Source of the DNA: UBA6107 sp034430175
Lineage (GTDB): Bacteria; Chloroflexota; Anaerolineae; Anaerolineales; Anaerolineaceae
Length of the DNA: 8,039 nucleotides
Direction of reading: 5' to 3'
Assembly (NCBI GenBank): GCA_034430175.1
Contig: DAOUFI010000027.1
Coordinates: forward strand, 1 to 8,039
Shown: piece by piece, positions 1 through 5,406 of the stretch
Position numbering within the stretch: the first letter of the stretch is position 1
Layout: every line of letters starts with the position of its first letter
Notes under the pieces: generated by a model
Told to the model about the DNA's origin: nothing
Database searches by the model: none
What the model saw: only the letters and a program-made list of their open reading frames with translations
Program-made: the position numbers and the translations under genes

Positions 1-1
1 C

Positions 2-667
2 CTTTCCTTATCAGCCGCAAACAAAAACCTGGATGAAGCCTTGAATTGGTTAATGTCACCGGAAGGAAATGAATTTCCAATCTTGGTTGAACAGATAAAT
101 GGTGTTGTTGAGCAAGGATCCAGTTCTGGTGGACATCAGCCTGCTGTGCTGCATTTGACTCGCGATGGTCAAGCTGCATACCAGGTATTAACTGGCAAAA
201 TTCCCAAGGAAAATGAATTTGATATCCTAATAAGACACCATTCTTCACCGGAACATACCATCCTGAATATTCAGGCCGGGGAAATCCTGGTAGATGAAGG
301 TTACAGAATTCAAGGACGGGCACAAGCAATTAGTTTATCCAATGGTGAAACTTATATCCCAGATATTATTGCTGTGGATCCAAAAACAGGCGAGGTAATA
401 TTCGTTGAAGTAGAACGGGATGTGAGTAAGGATCAAATATCCCGAAAAACGAAATGGATGAAGTTTTACGAAGCTTCAAATGGAAACCTGTATGTATTTT
501 GCGACAACTTGAATTGCCAGAGAGCCATTCAGGGAGAAATCAATCTTGCTTTAAGTGGGTTAAGTTACAACTCTTTTCTGACGAATCTCCACGGATTACG
601 AAATGGGAAGCGTGCTGGAAAGGATGGAAGCATCTGGATTTCTCAACGGAGAGGAAATGAAAAATAG
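2..667 (+). CDS. Partial protein with PD-(D/E)XK-like nuclease core, replication-relaxation/mobile-element type
   Basis: The frame is open from the window's left edge to a TAG at 665-667, so this is the C-terminal about 221 residues of a longer gene. A TTG at 41 could serve as a start but has only a weak GGATGAA before it, and coding sense continues upstream. Numbering from position 2, residues about 48-65 (LHLTRDGQAAYQVLTG) look like the end of a winged-helix domain. Residues about 84-151 carry a nuclease-like core: EHTILN, an acidic DE pair before GYRI, PD at 120-121, the strand FVEVER at 135-140, and lysines at 149 and 151 followed by an aromatic KFYE. The order acidic residue, PD, ExE, K and the H-x-L-N element resemble replication-relaxation and related plasmid/ICE proteins; that assignment is by eye. 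The usual ExK is ExE here, so catalytic activity is uncertain. It reads away from any visible partner and probably marks the end of a mobile or accessory segment. Confidence 0.72.
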   Translation, partial: LSLSAANKNLDEALNWLMSPEGNEFPILVEQINGVVEQGSSSGGHQPAVLHLTRDGQAAYQVLTGKIPKENEFDILIRHHSSPEHTILNIQAGEILVDEGYRIQGRAQAISLSNGETYIPDIIAVDPKTGEVIFVEVERDVSKDQISRKTKWMKFYEASNGNLYVFCDNLNCQRAIQGEINLALSGLSYNSFLTNLHGLRNGKRAGKDGSIWISQRRGNEK

Positions 668-689
668 AACGGTGTGCGCTCCGTTCTAT
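664..689 (+). terminator. Hairpin overlapping the stop codon of the nuclease-like gene
   Basis: A perfect 9-bp inverted repeat (ATAGAACGG / CCGTTCTAT) with an 8-nt loop begins one base before the TAG stop codon. The 5' side is preceded by a short A run, but the 3' side is followed by TCTGCATCG rather than a T tract. It is therefore a likely 3'-end structure but not a textbook intrinsic terminator. Confidence 0.5.
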
Positions 690-740
690 CTGCATCGTTC
701 CTCTAGAGTCTTAAGGGGGAAGAGTGTGCTGAATGGAAAT

Positions 741-995
741 TTAGACCAAATAGGAACGCCAATCTGTAGGGAATCCATAATCCCCTAAATCAAAAAATGG
801 CCTGGTTTTCTCAGCATCAGAAATATTCTGAATAGAAGTAAGCCATAGGTTGCGATCTGATATTCGTTGCATTACAAGAAACAGCGCAAAGAGTTGGTTG
901 TCTTGGGTAGGATCCCATTTGAAGGAATTCGCTATGATTGGCCTAATGGGATACTCCCGCCGAAATAAATGGCCATAATGAGCACAAATATTAGT
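741..995 (-). pseudogene. Protein-like minus-strand relic without a start codon
   Basis: Read on the minus strand, 84 codons are open between a TAG (996-998) and a TAA (741-743). The translation has a natural look: FKWDPTQDNQLFALFLVMQ, then SDRNLWLTSIQ, then DLGDYGFPTDWRSYLV at the C-terminus, with four tryptophan/tyrosine-rich spots and ordinary codon choice. No ATG, GTG or TTG occurs in the first 40 codons, and the first ATG lies at codon 42. In a different minus frame, 1012-932 starts with ATG and reads MCLSNRLIFVLIMAIYFGG before a TAG, like a signal peptide. The two frames overlap, which fits a frameshifted small secreted protein or the remains of one. I do not recognise the family, and chance cannot be excluded at this length. 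The 668-1145 stretch otherwise shows no supported gene. Confidence 0.33.
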
Positions 996-1145
996 CTATT
1001 GCTCAAACACATGCAACTCTTACCTTAATAAGTGGTCATCCACATAATGTCAATTGGATGAAACCCAAATAGAAAAATCAAGAATAGAAACAATTTTACA
1101 GAGTGAAGGCTTAGTAAAAGAGGAAAAACAAAAAATCCTCCAAAT

Positions 1146-1200
1146 CTTTACAAAAACTTTATGTATGCTTCAAAGAACCTTTACCTATTTTCGATACACT
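1146..1200 (+). promoter_or_regulatory. Promoter with four CTTTA-type boxes at exact 11-bp spacing
   Basis: CTTTA occurs at 1146, 1157 and 1179, and the variant CTTCA at 1168, so four boxes start exactly 11 bp apart. Head-to-tail repeats at one helical turn are the known target style of OmpR/PhoB-family regulators, and one is encoded just downstream at 2110. A -10 candidate TACACT lies at 1195-1200, 16 bp after the start of the last box; TATTTT at 1186-1191 is an alternative. No good -35 hexamer is present, as expected for an activator-dependent promoter in which the boxes cover the -35 region. The same array occurs at 3969-4006. Which protein binds is inference. Confidence 0.72.
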
Positions 1201-1242
1201 ATAGCAGTAATTGAGAATGGTAATTGAATAGGAGAAAGTATT

Positions 1243-2010
1243 ATGAATAAAACTTTAGGCATAACATTAACGATAATTGGTGGTGTTGTCATAGCAGGTT
1301 TGATCTTTGGAACAGGACTCTTTCTTGGACATACCAATGTTTTCGCAAATAATTACGCTGTGAATGGTTTCAATGGACAGGCGATCAATAATCCGGGCTA
1401 CTCAATGATGGGCGGCTACAACATGATGGGTGGTTATTATTCGGCTGCCTCACTCGAAAATAACAACACTGCTACGTTAACACCCCTGACTATCGACCAG
1501 GCAAAACAATCTGTTGAGGGTTACTTAAAGAACCTGAACAATCCCGATCTTGAACTCAAAGAGATCATGATCTTTAACAATAACGCCTATGCCCGCATCG
1601 TCGAGAAAAGTACCGGTATCGGTGCCATGGAGTTGCTAGTCGACCCCACCACCCTGTCAGTTTATCCCGAATATGGTCCGAATATGATGTGGAATCAAAA
1701 ATATGGACACATGAGCGGATATGGAATGATGGGTGGCGCGGGTATGATGGAAGGTTACTTTGCCAACTCCTCTTCTATCTCTTCAGAGATGACAGTGACC
1801 ACTGAACAAGCACTGCAACTCGCAGAGCAATATCTAGACAAGCAATATCCCGATTACACGACTGCAACGGAGGCAGATCCCTTCTATGGCTACTACACCA
1901 TCGATATTATGAAAGACAACCAACCAGTCGGAATGCTAAGCGTCAATGGCTATAGTGGACAGATTCTCCTTCACACCTGGCACGGAACCTTTATTGAAAT
2001 GTGGGAATGA
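1243..2010 (+). CDS. Secreted or membrane-anchored tandem-PepSY protein with Met/Gly-rich segments
   Basis: This is a 255-residue protein. AGGAGA at 1230-1235 lies 7 nt before the ATG. Residues 6-28 form a hydrophobic signal or anchor segment, and VFA at 33-35 is a possible signal peptidase I site. Two domains resembling PepSY follow. The first (about 82-145) starts LTIDQAKQSVEGYL and ends LLVDPTTLSVYPEYG. The second (about 184-253) starts VTTEQALQLAEQYL and ends GMLSVNGYSGQILL. Linkers are rich in Met, Gly and Tyr, with Met pairs at 55-56, 61-62, 148-149, 162-163 and 168-169, and His at 156. Met clusters outside the cytoplasm are typical soft-metal ligands, so a Cu(I)/Ag(I)-binding or buffering role is likely but inferred; PepSY domains themselves are known mainly from peptidase propeptides and membrane proteins. 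The gene stands alone between an 11-bp repeat promoter and a strong terminator, just before the two-component genes. Confidence 0.88.
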   Translation: MNKTLGITLTIIGGVVIAGLIFGTGLFLGHTNVFANNYAVNGFNGQAINNPGYSMMGGYNMMGGYYSAASLENNNTATLTPLTIDQAKQSVEGYLKNLNNPDLELKEIMIFNNNAYARIVEKSTGIGAMELLVDPTTLSVYPEYGPNMMWNQKYGHMSGYGMMGGAGMMEGYFANSSSISSEMTVTTEQALQLAEQYLDKQYPDYTTATEADPFYGYYTIDIMKDNQPVGMLSVNGYSGQILLHTWHGTFIEMWE

Positions 2011-2032
2011 TCTGATCCACACTCCTCCTTAT

Positions 2033-2067
2033 CAGGGATTGGCAGTTCTGCCGATCCCTGTTTATAT
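2033..2067 (+). terminator. Intrinsic terminator after the PepSY gene
   Basis: CAGGGATTGGCAG (2033-2045) pairs with CTGCCGATCCCTG (2048-2060), with one T-G wobble, giving a stem of up to 13 bp over a very tight loop. TTTATAT follows directly. The hairpin starts 23 nt after the TGA. It probably separates the PepSY transcript from the regulator operon. Confidence 0.8.
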
Positions 2068-2094
2068 GTAAAATGAATACATAAATAATTTTAC
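2068..2094 (+). promoter_or_regulatory. Possible promoter/operator of the two-component operon
   Basis: The AT-rich 45 bp between the terminator and the regulator gene contains a 7-bp inverted repeat, GTAAAAT (2068-2074) and ATTTTAC (2088-2094), separated by 13 bp. TAAAAT at 2069-2074 could be a -10 element. No CTTTA repeat and no clear -35 hexamer is present, so autoregulation through the 11-bp boxes is not evident here. A promoter is expected from the terminator upstream, but the exact element is weakly supported. Confidence 0.3.
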
Positions 2095-2109
2095 TGCGAG
2101 GAAATTGTG

Positions 2110-2793
2110 ATGCCTGCTTCCAAAATACTCATTATTGATGATGAACCTTCGATTCATACCGTTCTGAGCGCCTATTTAAAGACTGAAGGATATGAATTTC
2201 AATCAGCTTATGACGGACCAGCAGGGTTGGCTGCTGCCCGCTCCTTCAAACCGGATATCGTTGTACTGGACGTCATGCTACCTGGCATGGACGGAATTGA
2301 GCTGCTTGCCAACCTAAGGCGGGAGTCGAATGTTTACGTGATCATGCTTACTGCCCGGTCTGAGGAAACAGATAAGATCGTGGGGCTTTCCGTCGGCGCG
2401 GATGACTATCTTACCAAACCTTTCAGCCCGCGCGAACTGGTTGCCCGCATCAAGGCTGCTCTCCGGCGCTTGCAGAACCCAACTGGGAATACCGGAGAAA
2501 TTGTTATTCTCAATTTTGCGCATCTTCGCATCGATGTTGCCGCAAGACGCGTCTGGGTTGGTGAGAATTTAATCGACCTGACTTCTGTTGAATTTGATTT
2601 GTTATTAGCACTTGCCCAGCATCAGAGCATGGTGCTCAGCAGAGAACAACTGCTGGAAAAGATATGGGGATACGATTATTTTGGTGATACCCGGGTGGTG
2701 GACGTCCATATCGGGCATATTCGTCAAAAACTAGGGAATGAATCCATGATCGAAACGATCCGCGGGGTCGGTTACCGATTTGAGGATAAGTAG
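2110..2793 (+). CDS. OmpR/PhoB-family response regulator
   Basis: This is a 227-residue DNA-binding response regulator, the usual length. The receiver domain spans about 4-120, with the acidic pair D10-D11, phospho-acceptor D54 (VVLDVMLPGMDG), switch T81 in MLTAR and conserved K103 in LTKPF. The C-terminal winged-helix domain spans about 128-226, with SVEFDLLLAL, SREQLLEKIWGYDY, the recognition-helix region DTRVVDVHIGHIRQKL and the wing IRGVGYRF. A GTG at 2107 directly precedes the ATG at 2110. The Shine-Dalgarno GAGGA at 2098-2102 is 7 nt from the ATG but only 4 nt from the GTG, so the ATG is preferred. The kinase gene follows after 8 nt, making a two-gene operon. Its class binds direct repeats at 11-bp spacing, matching the arrays at 1146 and 3969, so it is the natural candidate activator of the copper genes. 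Copper as the signal is inferred from context; CusR/CopR-like function is plausible. Confidence 0.96.
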   Translation: MPASKILIIDDEPSIHTVLSAYLKTEGYEFQSAYDGPAGLAAARSFKPDIVVLDVMLPGMDGIELLANLRRESNVYVIMLTARSEETDKIVGLSVGADDYLTKPFSPRELVARIKAALRRLQNPTGNTGEIVILNFAHLRIDVAARRVWVGENLIDLTSVEFDLLLALAQHQSMVLSREQLLEKIWGYDYFGDTRVVDVHIGHIRQKLGNESMIETIRGVGYRFEDK

Positions 2794-2801
2794 GTGATGC
2801 T

Positions 2802-3947
2802 ATGATGAAGTTTTTGCGCACGCATCTCGTCTGGAAGGTTTTCCTTTCATATGTTCTCGTCGTGCTAGTCGGTGCAATGATTTTAATAACCGCAGCAAGC
2901 ATATCCGTCCCTGCGGCCTTTGAACGACACATGGCCAGTATGAACGCGATCATGACTAACGCAAACACGATGGGCAATAATCAGCAAATGCAATCCGAAT
3001 TATTTTCACAATACACGATGGCAGTATATGAAGCAGTTACTTATGCAGCACTTGCGGCGTTAATTGCAGCAATCCTGGCAAGTTTTTTTATCAGCCGCCA
3101 GGTTGTCACCCCCATGCTACGAATGATGAGCCTCAGTCACCGCATCGCAGAAGGTGAGTACAAAGAAAGATTGGCTCTCCCAGGAGGTCAGCGAGCGGAT
3201 CAGATAGATGAGCTAGGTCAACTGGTACTCAGTTTTAACCAGATGGCGAAAAAACTAGATAAGACAGAAACTATGCGTCGAGAACTGATTGGAGATGTTA
3301 CCCACGAATTGCGGACACCCCTTACCGCTGTTAAAGGATATCTGGAGGGATTAATGGATGGCGTTTTACCTGCCGACCCCGAGACCTACCATCAGATACA
3401 CTCTGAAATTGACCGTTTGCAGCGTCTGGTGAGTGATTTACAGGAGTTGAGCCGGGTAGAAGCCGGCGCGTTTCAATTGCATCTCACTCCAGTATCACCT
3501 GTCAGCCTGATTGAGAGAATACAGAGTACTCTTGGCCGGCAATTCGAAGATAAGAACATCCAGCTTGTGATAGATGTGGAACCCGATTTGCCTGACCTTT
3601 TGTTGGACAAAGATCGTATCATCCAGGTATTGACGAACCTTGTGGGAAATGCGTTGCAATATACGGCTAGTGGAGGGAAGGTGTTAGTGAATGTTCGTCG
3701 ACAAAAGTCACAGATACTCTTCACTGTGAAAGATAGCGGAATAGGAATCTCCGCAGAGCAACTTCAATATGTTTTCAACCGTTTTTACCGCACGGACAAA
3801 TCGCGTACAAGGGCGAGCGGTGGCAGCGGTATTGGTCTGACCATCGCCAAGGCACTCGTGCAGGCTCACCAGGGGAAAATTTGGGCAGAGAGTGATGGAG
3901 AAGGAAAAGGCAGTACTTTTTCTTTCCTGATCCCCCTTCCCAATTAA
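2802..3947 (+). CDS. Sensor histidine kinase with short Met-rich extracytoplasmic loop
   Basis: This 381-residue membrane kinase is the partner of the regulator just upstream. Transmembrane helix 1 spans about 12-34 and helix 2 about 77-97. HAMP is about 98-150. The HisKA domain has phosphoacceptor H168 in GDVTHELRTPL. The HATPase_c domain has N-box N283 (LTNLVGNALQY), G1 box DSGIGI at 311-316, F-box FNRFYR and G2 box GGSGIGL at 340-346. All catalytic motifs are intact. The sensor loop between the helices is only about 40 residues and holds H43 and methionines 44, 47, 51, 57, 63 and 73, with no cysteine. Such Met/His clustering suits soft-metal (Cu(I) or Ag(I)) sensing, as in the unrelated, larger CusS sensor; this is inference. 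AGGTG at 2792-2796 serves ATG 2802 or the ATG at 2805. Coding density and the 8-nt gap imply co-transcription with the regulator. Confidence 0.95.
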   Translation: MMKFLRTHLVWKVFLSYVLVVLVGAMILITAASISVPAAFERHMASMNAIMTNANTMGNNQQMQSELFSQYTMAVYEAVTYAALAALIAAILASFFISRQVVTPMLRMMSLSHRIAEGEYKERLALPGGQRADQIDELGQLVLSFNQMAKKLDKTETMRRELIGDVTHELRTPLTAVKGYLEGLMDGVLPADPETYHQIHSEIDRLQRLVSDLQELSRVEAGAFQLHLTPVSPVSLIERIQSTLGRQFEDKNIQLVIDVEPDLPDLLLDKDRIIQVLTNLVGNALQYTASGGKVLVNVRRQKSQILFTVKDSGIGISAEQLQYVFNRFYRTDKSRTRASGGSGIGLTIAKALVQAHQGKIWAESDGEGKGSTFSFLIPLPN

Positions 3948-3972
3948 CAGGGGTTACTTCCTGGTTTTCTTT
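3946..3972 (+). terminator. Weak terminator-like hairpin after the kinase gene
   Basis: AACAGG (3946-3951), overlapping the stop codon, can pair with CCTGGTT (3960-3966) with one bulge, and TTTTCTTT follows. The stem is short, so termination would be partial at best. The T run merges into the first CTTTA box of the next promoter. Confidence 0.35.
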
Positions 3973-4023
3973 AACGAAACTTTACAAACCCTTTAATAAT
4001 GCTTCATCCTCCTAGTTTAAGAT
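3969..4023 (+). promoter_or_regulatory. Second promoter with four 11-bp-spaced CTTTA boxes
   Basis: CTTTA starts at 3969, 3980 and 3991, and CTTCA at 4002, exactly 11 bp apart. TAAGAT at 4018-4023 is a good -10 candidate starting 16 bp after the last box starts, the same distance as to TACACT in the promoter at 1146-1200. By sequence, boxes 2-4 here match boxes 1-3 there best: CTTTACAAA, then CTTTA followed by ATG four or so bases later, then CTTCA. The array replaces a recognisable -35, which fits activation by the adjacent OmpR-type regulator. It precedes the SHOCT-SHOCT-cueP operon by about 55 bp. Confidence 0.75.
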
Positions 4024-4079
4024 AAGTCAGTAAGCAAAAAAGAAAGCTCTTGATGAGCTAAACGAAAGGATGAAATAAT

Positions 4080-4331
4080 ATGATGGGTTATTGGTACGGT
4101 GGTCTTGGTTGGATTGGCATGGTCATCAACCTAATTGTTTCGGTTGTATTGATCATCGGCGTAGTGTTCCTGGTAATCTGGATCGTGAAGCGGTTGAGCA
4201 ATAACAATTCAACACGAATGCTTAATAATACTGGACTAGCCGCGGTCGAAATTGCCAAGGAAAGGTACGCGAAGGGTGAGATTACCCGCGAAGAATTTCA
4301 AAAATTATTGACAGACCTGGGAACAAGGTAG
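4080..4331 (+). CDS. Small membrane SHOCT-domain protein 1
   Basis: This 83-residue protein has one transmembrane helix (about 12-36) ending in the positive patch KR. A linker with asparagines follows, and then a C-terminal SHOCT domain (about 53-80) with the hallmark ERYAKGEITREEFQKLL. SHOCT (short C-terminal) domains are small helical modules common at the ends of membrane proteins, with oligomerisation suspected; the exact role is unknown. The positive-inside rule puts the SHOCT domain in the cytoplasm and the short N-terminus MMGYWYGG outside. AAAGGA at 4065-4070 lies 9 nt before ATG 4080; a second ATG follows directly. It is first in an operon with a second SHOCT protein 7 nt downstream and cueP after that, under the 11-bp repeat promoter. 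A copper-related role is inferred from context. Confidence 0.85.
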   Translation: MMGYWYGGLGWIGMVINLIVSVVLIIGVVFLVIWIVKRLSNNNSTRMLNNTGLAAVEIAKERYAKGEITREEFQKLLTDLGTR

Positions 4332-4338
4332 GTGAAAG

Positions 4339-4548
4339 ATGATGGGATTTGGAATGATGGGTGGCATGCTGGTCTTTTGGGTCATTATCATTGTTCTGGC
4401 AGTCTTGCTGGTAAAAGGATTATTCAACTCAAATGGCTCGCGTTCAGAAGACAACGCAAATAGCGCAAAAAAGATCCTGGACGAAAGGTATGCAAGAGGC
4501 GAGATCACTCAGGAACAATACCAGACAATGATAAAAGATATTCATTAA
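4339..4548 (+). CDS. Small membrane SHOCT-domain protein 2 with Met-rich N-terminus
   Basis: This 69-residue paralogue of the preceding gene starts 7 nt after its stop codon. AGGTG at 4330-4334 lies 4 nt before ATG 4339 and 7 nt before the adjacent ATG 4342, so either start is possible. The N-terminus MMGFGMMGGM has five methionines in ten residues. A single helix (about 10-28) ends in K26, and the SHOCT domain (about 41-67) carries DERYARGEITQEQYQ, nearly the same as the sister protein's motif. The predicted orientation is N-terminus outside, SHOCT inside, which would present the Met/Gly stretch to the extracytoplasmic side as a possible Cu(I)/Ag(I) ligand. A 16-bp DNA stretch (4350-4365) coding for this Met/Gly part is identical to 1722-1737 in the PepSY gene. 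Function is unknown. Confidence 0.83.
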   Translation: MMGFGMMGGMLVFWVIIIVLAVLLVKGLFNSNGSRSEDNANSAKKILDERYARGEITQEQYQTMIKDIH

Positions 4549-4645
4549 AAGATACGAATTCGGTAGCGCAAGGTACTTTGTCTGGCTTTGCTCTCCCATT
4601 TCGATCAGAGACCCACTAATTTTTTTGGTAAAGGAAACCATTTCG

Positions 4646-5215
4646 ATGAAAAAATCTCAAGGCTTGATAATTACAGTAATTATCGCAGTCGTAGTGATTG
4701 CAGTCAGTGTCTTTCTGGTAAAGGAACCCATAAGCCAATCAGATACAGCGTTACTTGAAAAATACGGGTTGAGCGGACTTTCCGTTGAGGAAATAGTGCA
4801 AAAGCTTGACAACACTACATCAGATCCTTCTGGGCTTCGAGCCAGCATCACAAGTGATTATCTTATCCTCTCAGATGATTCAGGAGAGGTCAGGGTGACG
4901 CTGCCCAAGGATAAGTTTTACCTCTCCTTTGCACCTTATATCTCACAAACGCATCCTTGCGGGACCCACAGCCTGACTACTTGCCAGGGTGAGCTTGTCA
5001 ACCAGGAAATTCATGCGGTCATTACCGATAAAGAAGGAAAGGAGATCGTCAATTCCGATTTGACCACCATGGCGAACGGCTTTGTGGGAGTGTGGCTGCC
5101 CCGAAATATCGATGGTACTGTCAGGGTCAGTTTTGATGGGAAGGTCGCACAGACGCAAATCTCAACATATGCTGGAAGCAATACCTGCCTGACGACAGCA
5201 CTTCAACTTAACTGA
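4646..5215 (+). CDS. cueP: CueP-family copper-binding protein, membrane-anchored
   Basis: This 189-residue protein matches the CueP family of extracytoplasmic copper-binding proteins known from Salmonella and some actinobacteria. Recognisable landmarks are LEKYGLSGLSVEEIVQKLD (about 37-55), FYLSFAPYISQTHPC, LTTCQGELVN, NGFVGVWLPRNIDGT and the C-terminal NTCLTT. The three family cysteines are C105, C113 and C181, with H103 and H108 close by; in Salmonella CueP the conserved cysteines take part in copper binding and redox. Residues 8-25 form a hydrophobic helix without an obvious cleavage site or lipobox, suggesting an uncleaved anchor. An upstream in-frame TTG at 4625 would add seven residues (VKETIS), but AAGGA at 4631-4635 lies 10 nt before ATG 4646, which is preferred. 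It is third in the SHOCT operon, 97 nt after the second SHOCT gene. Likely task: binding or handing over copper outside the membrane. Confidence 0.93.
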   Translation: MKKSQGLIITVIIAVVVIAVSVFLVKEPISQSDTALLEKYGLSGLSVEEIVQKLDNTTSDPSGLRASITSDYLILSDDSGEVRVTLPKDKFYLSFAPYISQTHPCGTHSLTTCQGELVNQEIHAVITDKEGKEIVNSDLTTMANGFVGVWLPRNIDGTVRVSFDGKVAQTQISTYAGSNTCLTTALQLN

Positions 5216-5303
5216 TGATCCAAATTCAGGGGGGCAAAACCAAGGTACAAGATTTACTCCCTTTCCCCACCCATCGATCGTGATTTGGTAAATTGATCAT
5301 CAG
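5212..5303. repeat. 9-bp perfect inverted repeat flanking a 74-bp spacer
   Basis: CTGATGATC at 5212-5220 (overlapping the cueP stop codon) is the exact reverse complement of GATCATCAG at 5295-5303. The spacer holds a G run (GGGGGG near 5229) and C-rich stretches (near 5258 and 5266) that could pair inside. It may be a 3'-end RNA fold, an attachment-like site or the remains of a tiny element. No flanking target duplication was seen. Confidence 0.4.
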
Positions 5304-5331
5304 AGAAAACCGGTTAGAATAAATATATCCT

Positions 5332-5379
5332 CGCCGACGCCGTCATCCAGCCAAGATGAATGTGTCGGCGGTTTTTATT
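5332..5379 (+). terminator. Intrinsic terminator of the SHOCT-cueP operon
   Basis: CGCCGAC (5332-5338) pairs perfectly with GTCGGCG (5364-5370). Inside, TCATC (5343-5347) pairs with GATGA (5355-5359) over a 7-nt loop, making a long two-part stem. GTTTTTATT follows at 5371. This is the clearest terminator in the window and isolates the ATPase gene from the cueP operon. Confidence 0.85.
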
Positions 5380-5392
5380 AGCTGAGAAAAGC

Positions 5393-5406
5393 GTAATTGA
5401 CATTAC
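5393..5406. promoter_or_regulatory. Possible operator upstream of the copper ATPase
   Basis: GTAAT-N4-ATTAC forms a 5-bp dyad 25 nt before the ATPase start codon, overlapping a TTGACA (5397-5402). No well-spaced -10 follows that TTGACA before the Shine-Dalgarno sequence, so the promoter is unclear. The CTTTA boxes of the other two promoters are absent, so this gene may answer to a different regulator or be expressed constitutively. Confidence 0.25.

Noticed and set aside
1120..1139. GAGGA / TCCTC inverted repeat around an A-rich loop
   Set aside because: A 5-bp stem with a long A-rich loop is weak, and a terminator here would lie just upstream of a promoter without a gene to end.
1054..1227. 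57-codon plus-strand frame from TTG, with a helical-looking segment (SRIETILQSEGLVKEEKQK)
   Set aside because: No Shine-Dalgarno, rare start codon, and it runs through the operator boxes and the -10 of the PepSY promoter. Possibly a relic, but not supported as a gene.
4045..4059. AGCTC-N5-GAGCT dyad in the leader of the SHOCT operon
   Set aside because: A 5-bp dyad is common by chance. It could be a small leader hairpin, but nothing supports a regulatory role.
4627..4731. 15-bp near-repeat GGTAAAGGAAACCAT / GGTAAAGGAACCCAT, 90 bp apart, in frame
   Set aside because: Only one copy pair with a single mismatch; the first is the cueP ribosome-binding region and the second codes for VKEPI. Too short to call a duplication.
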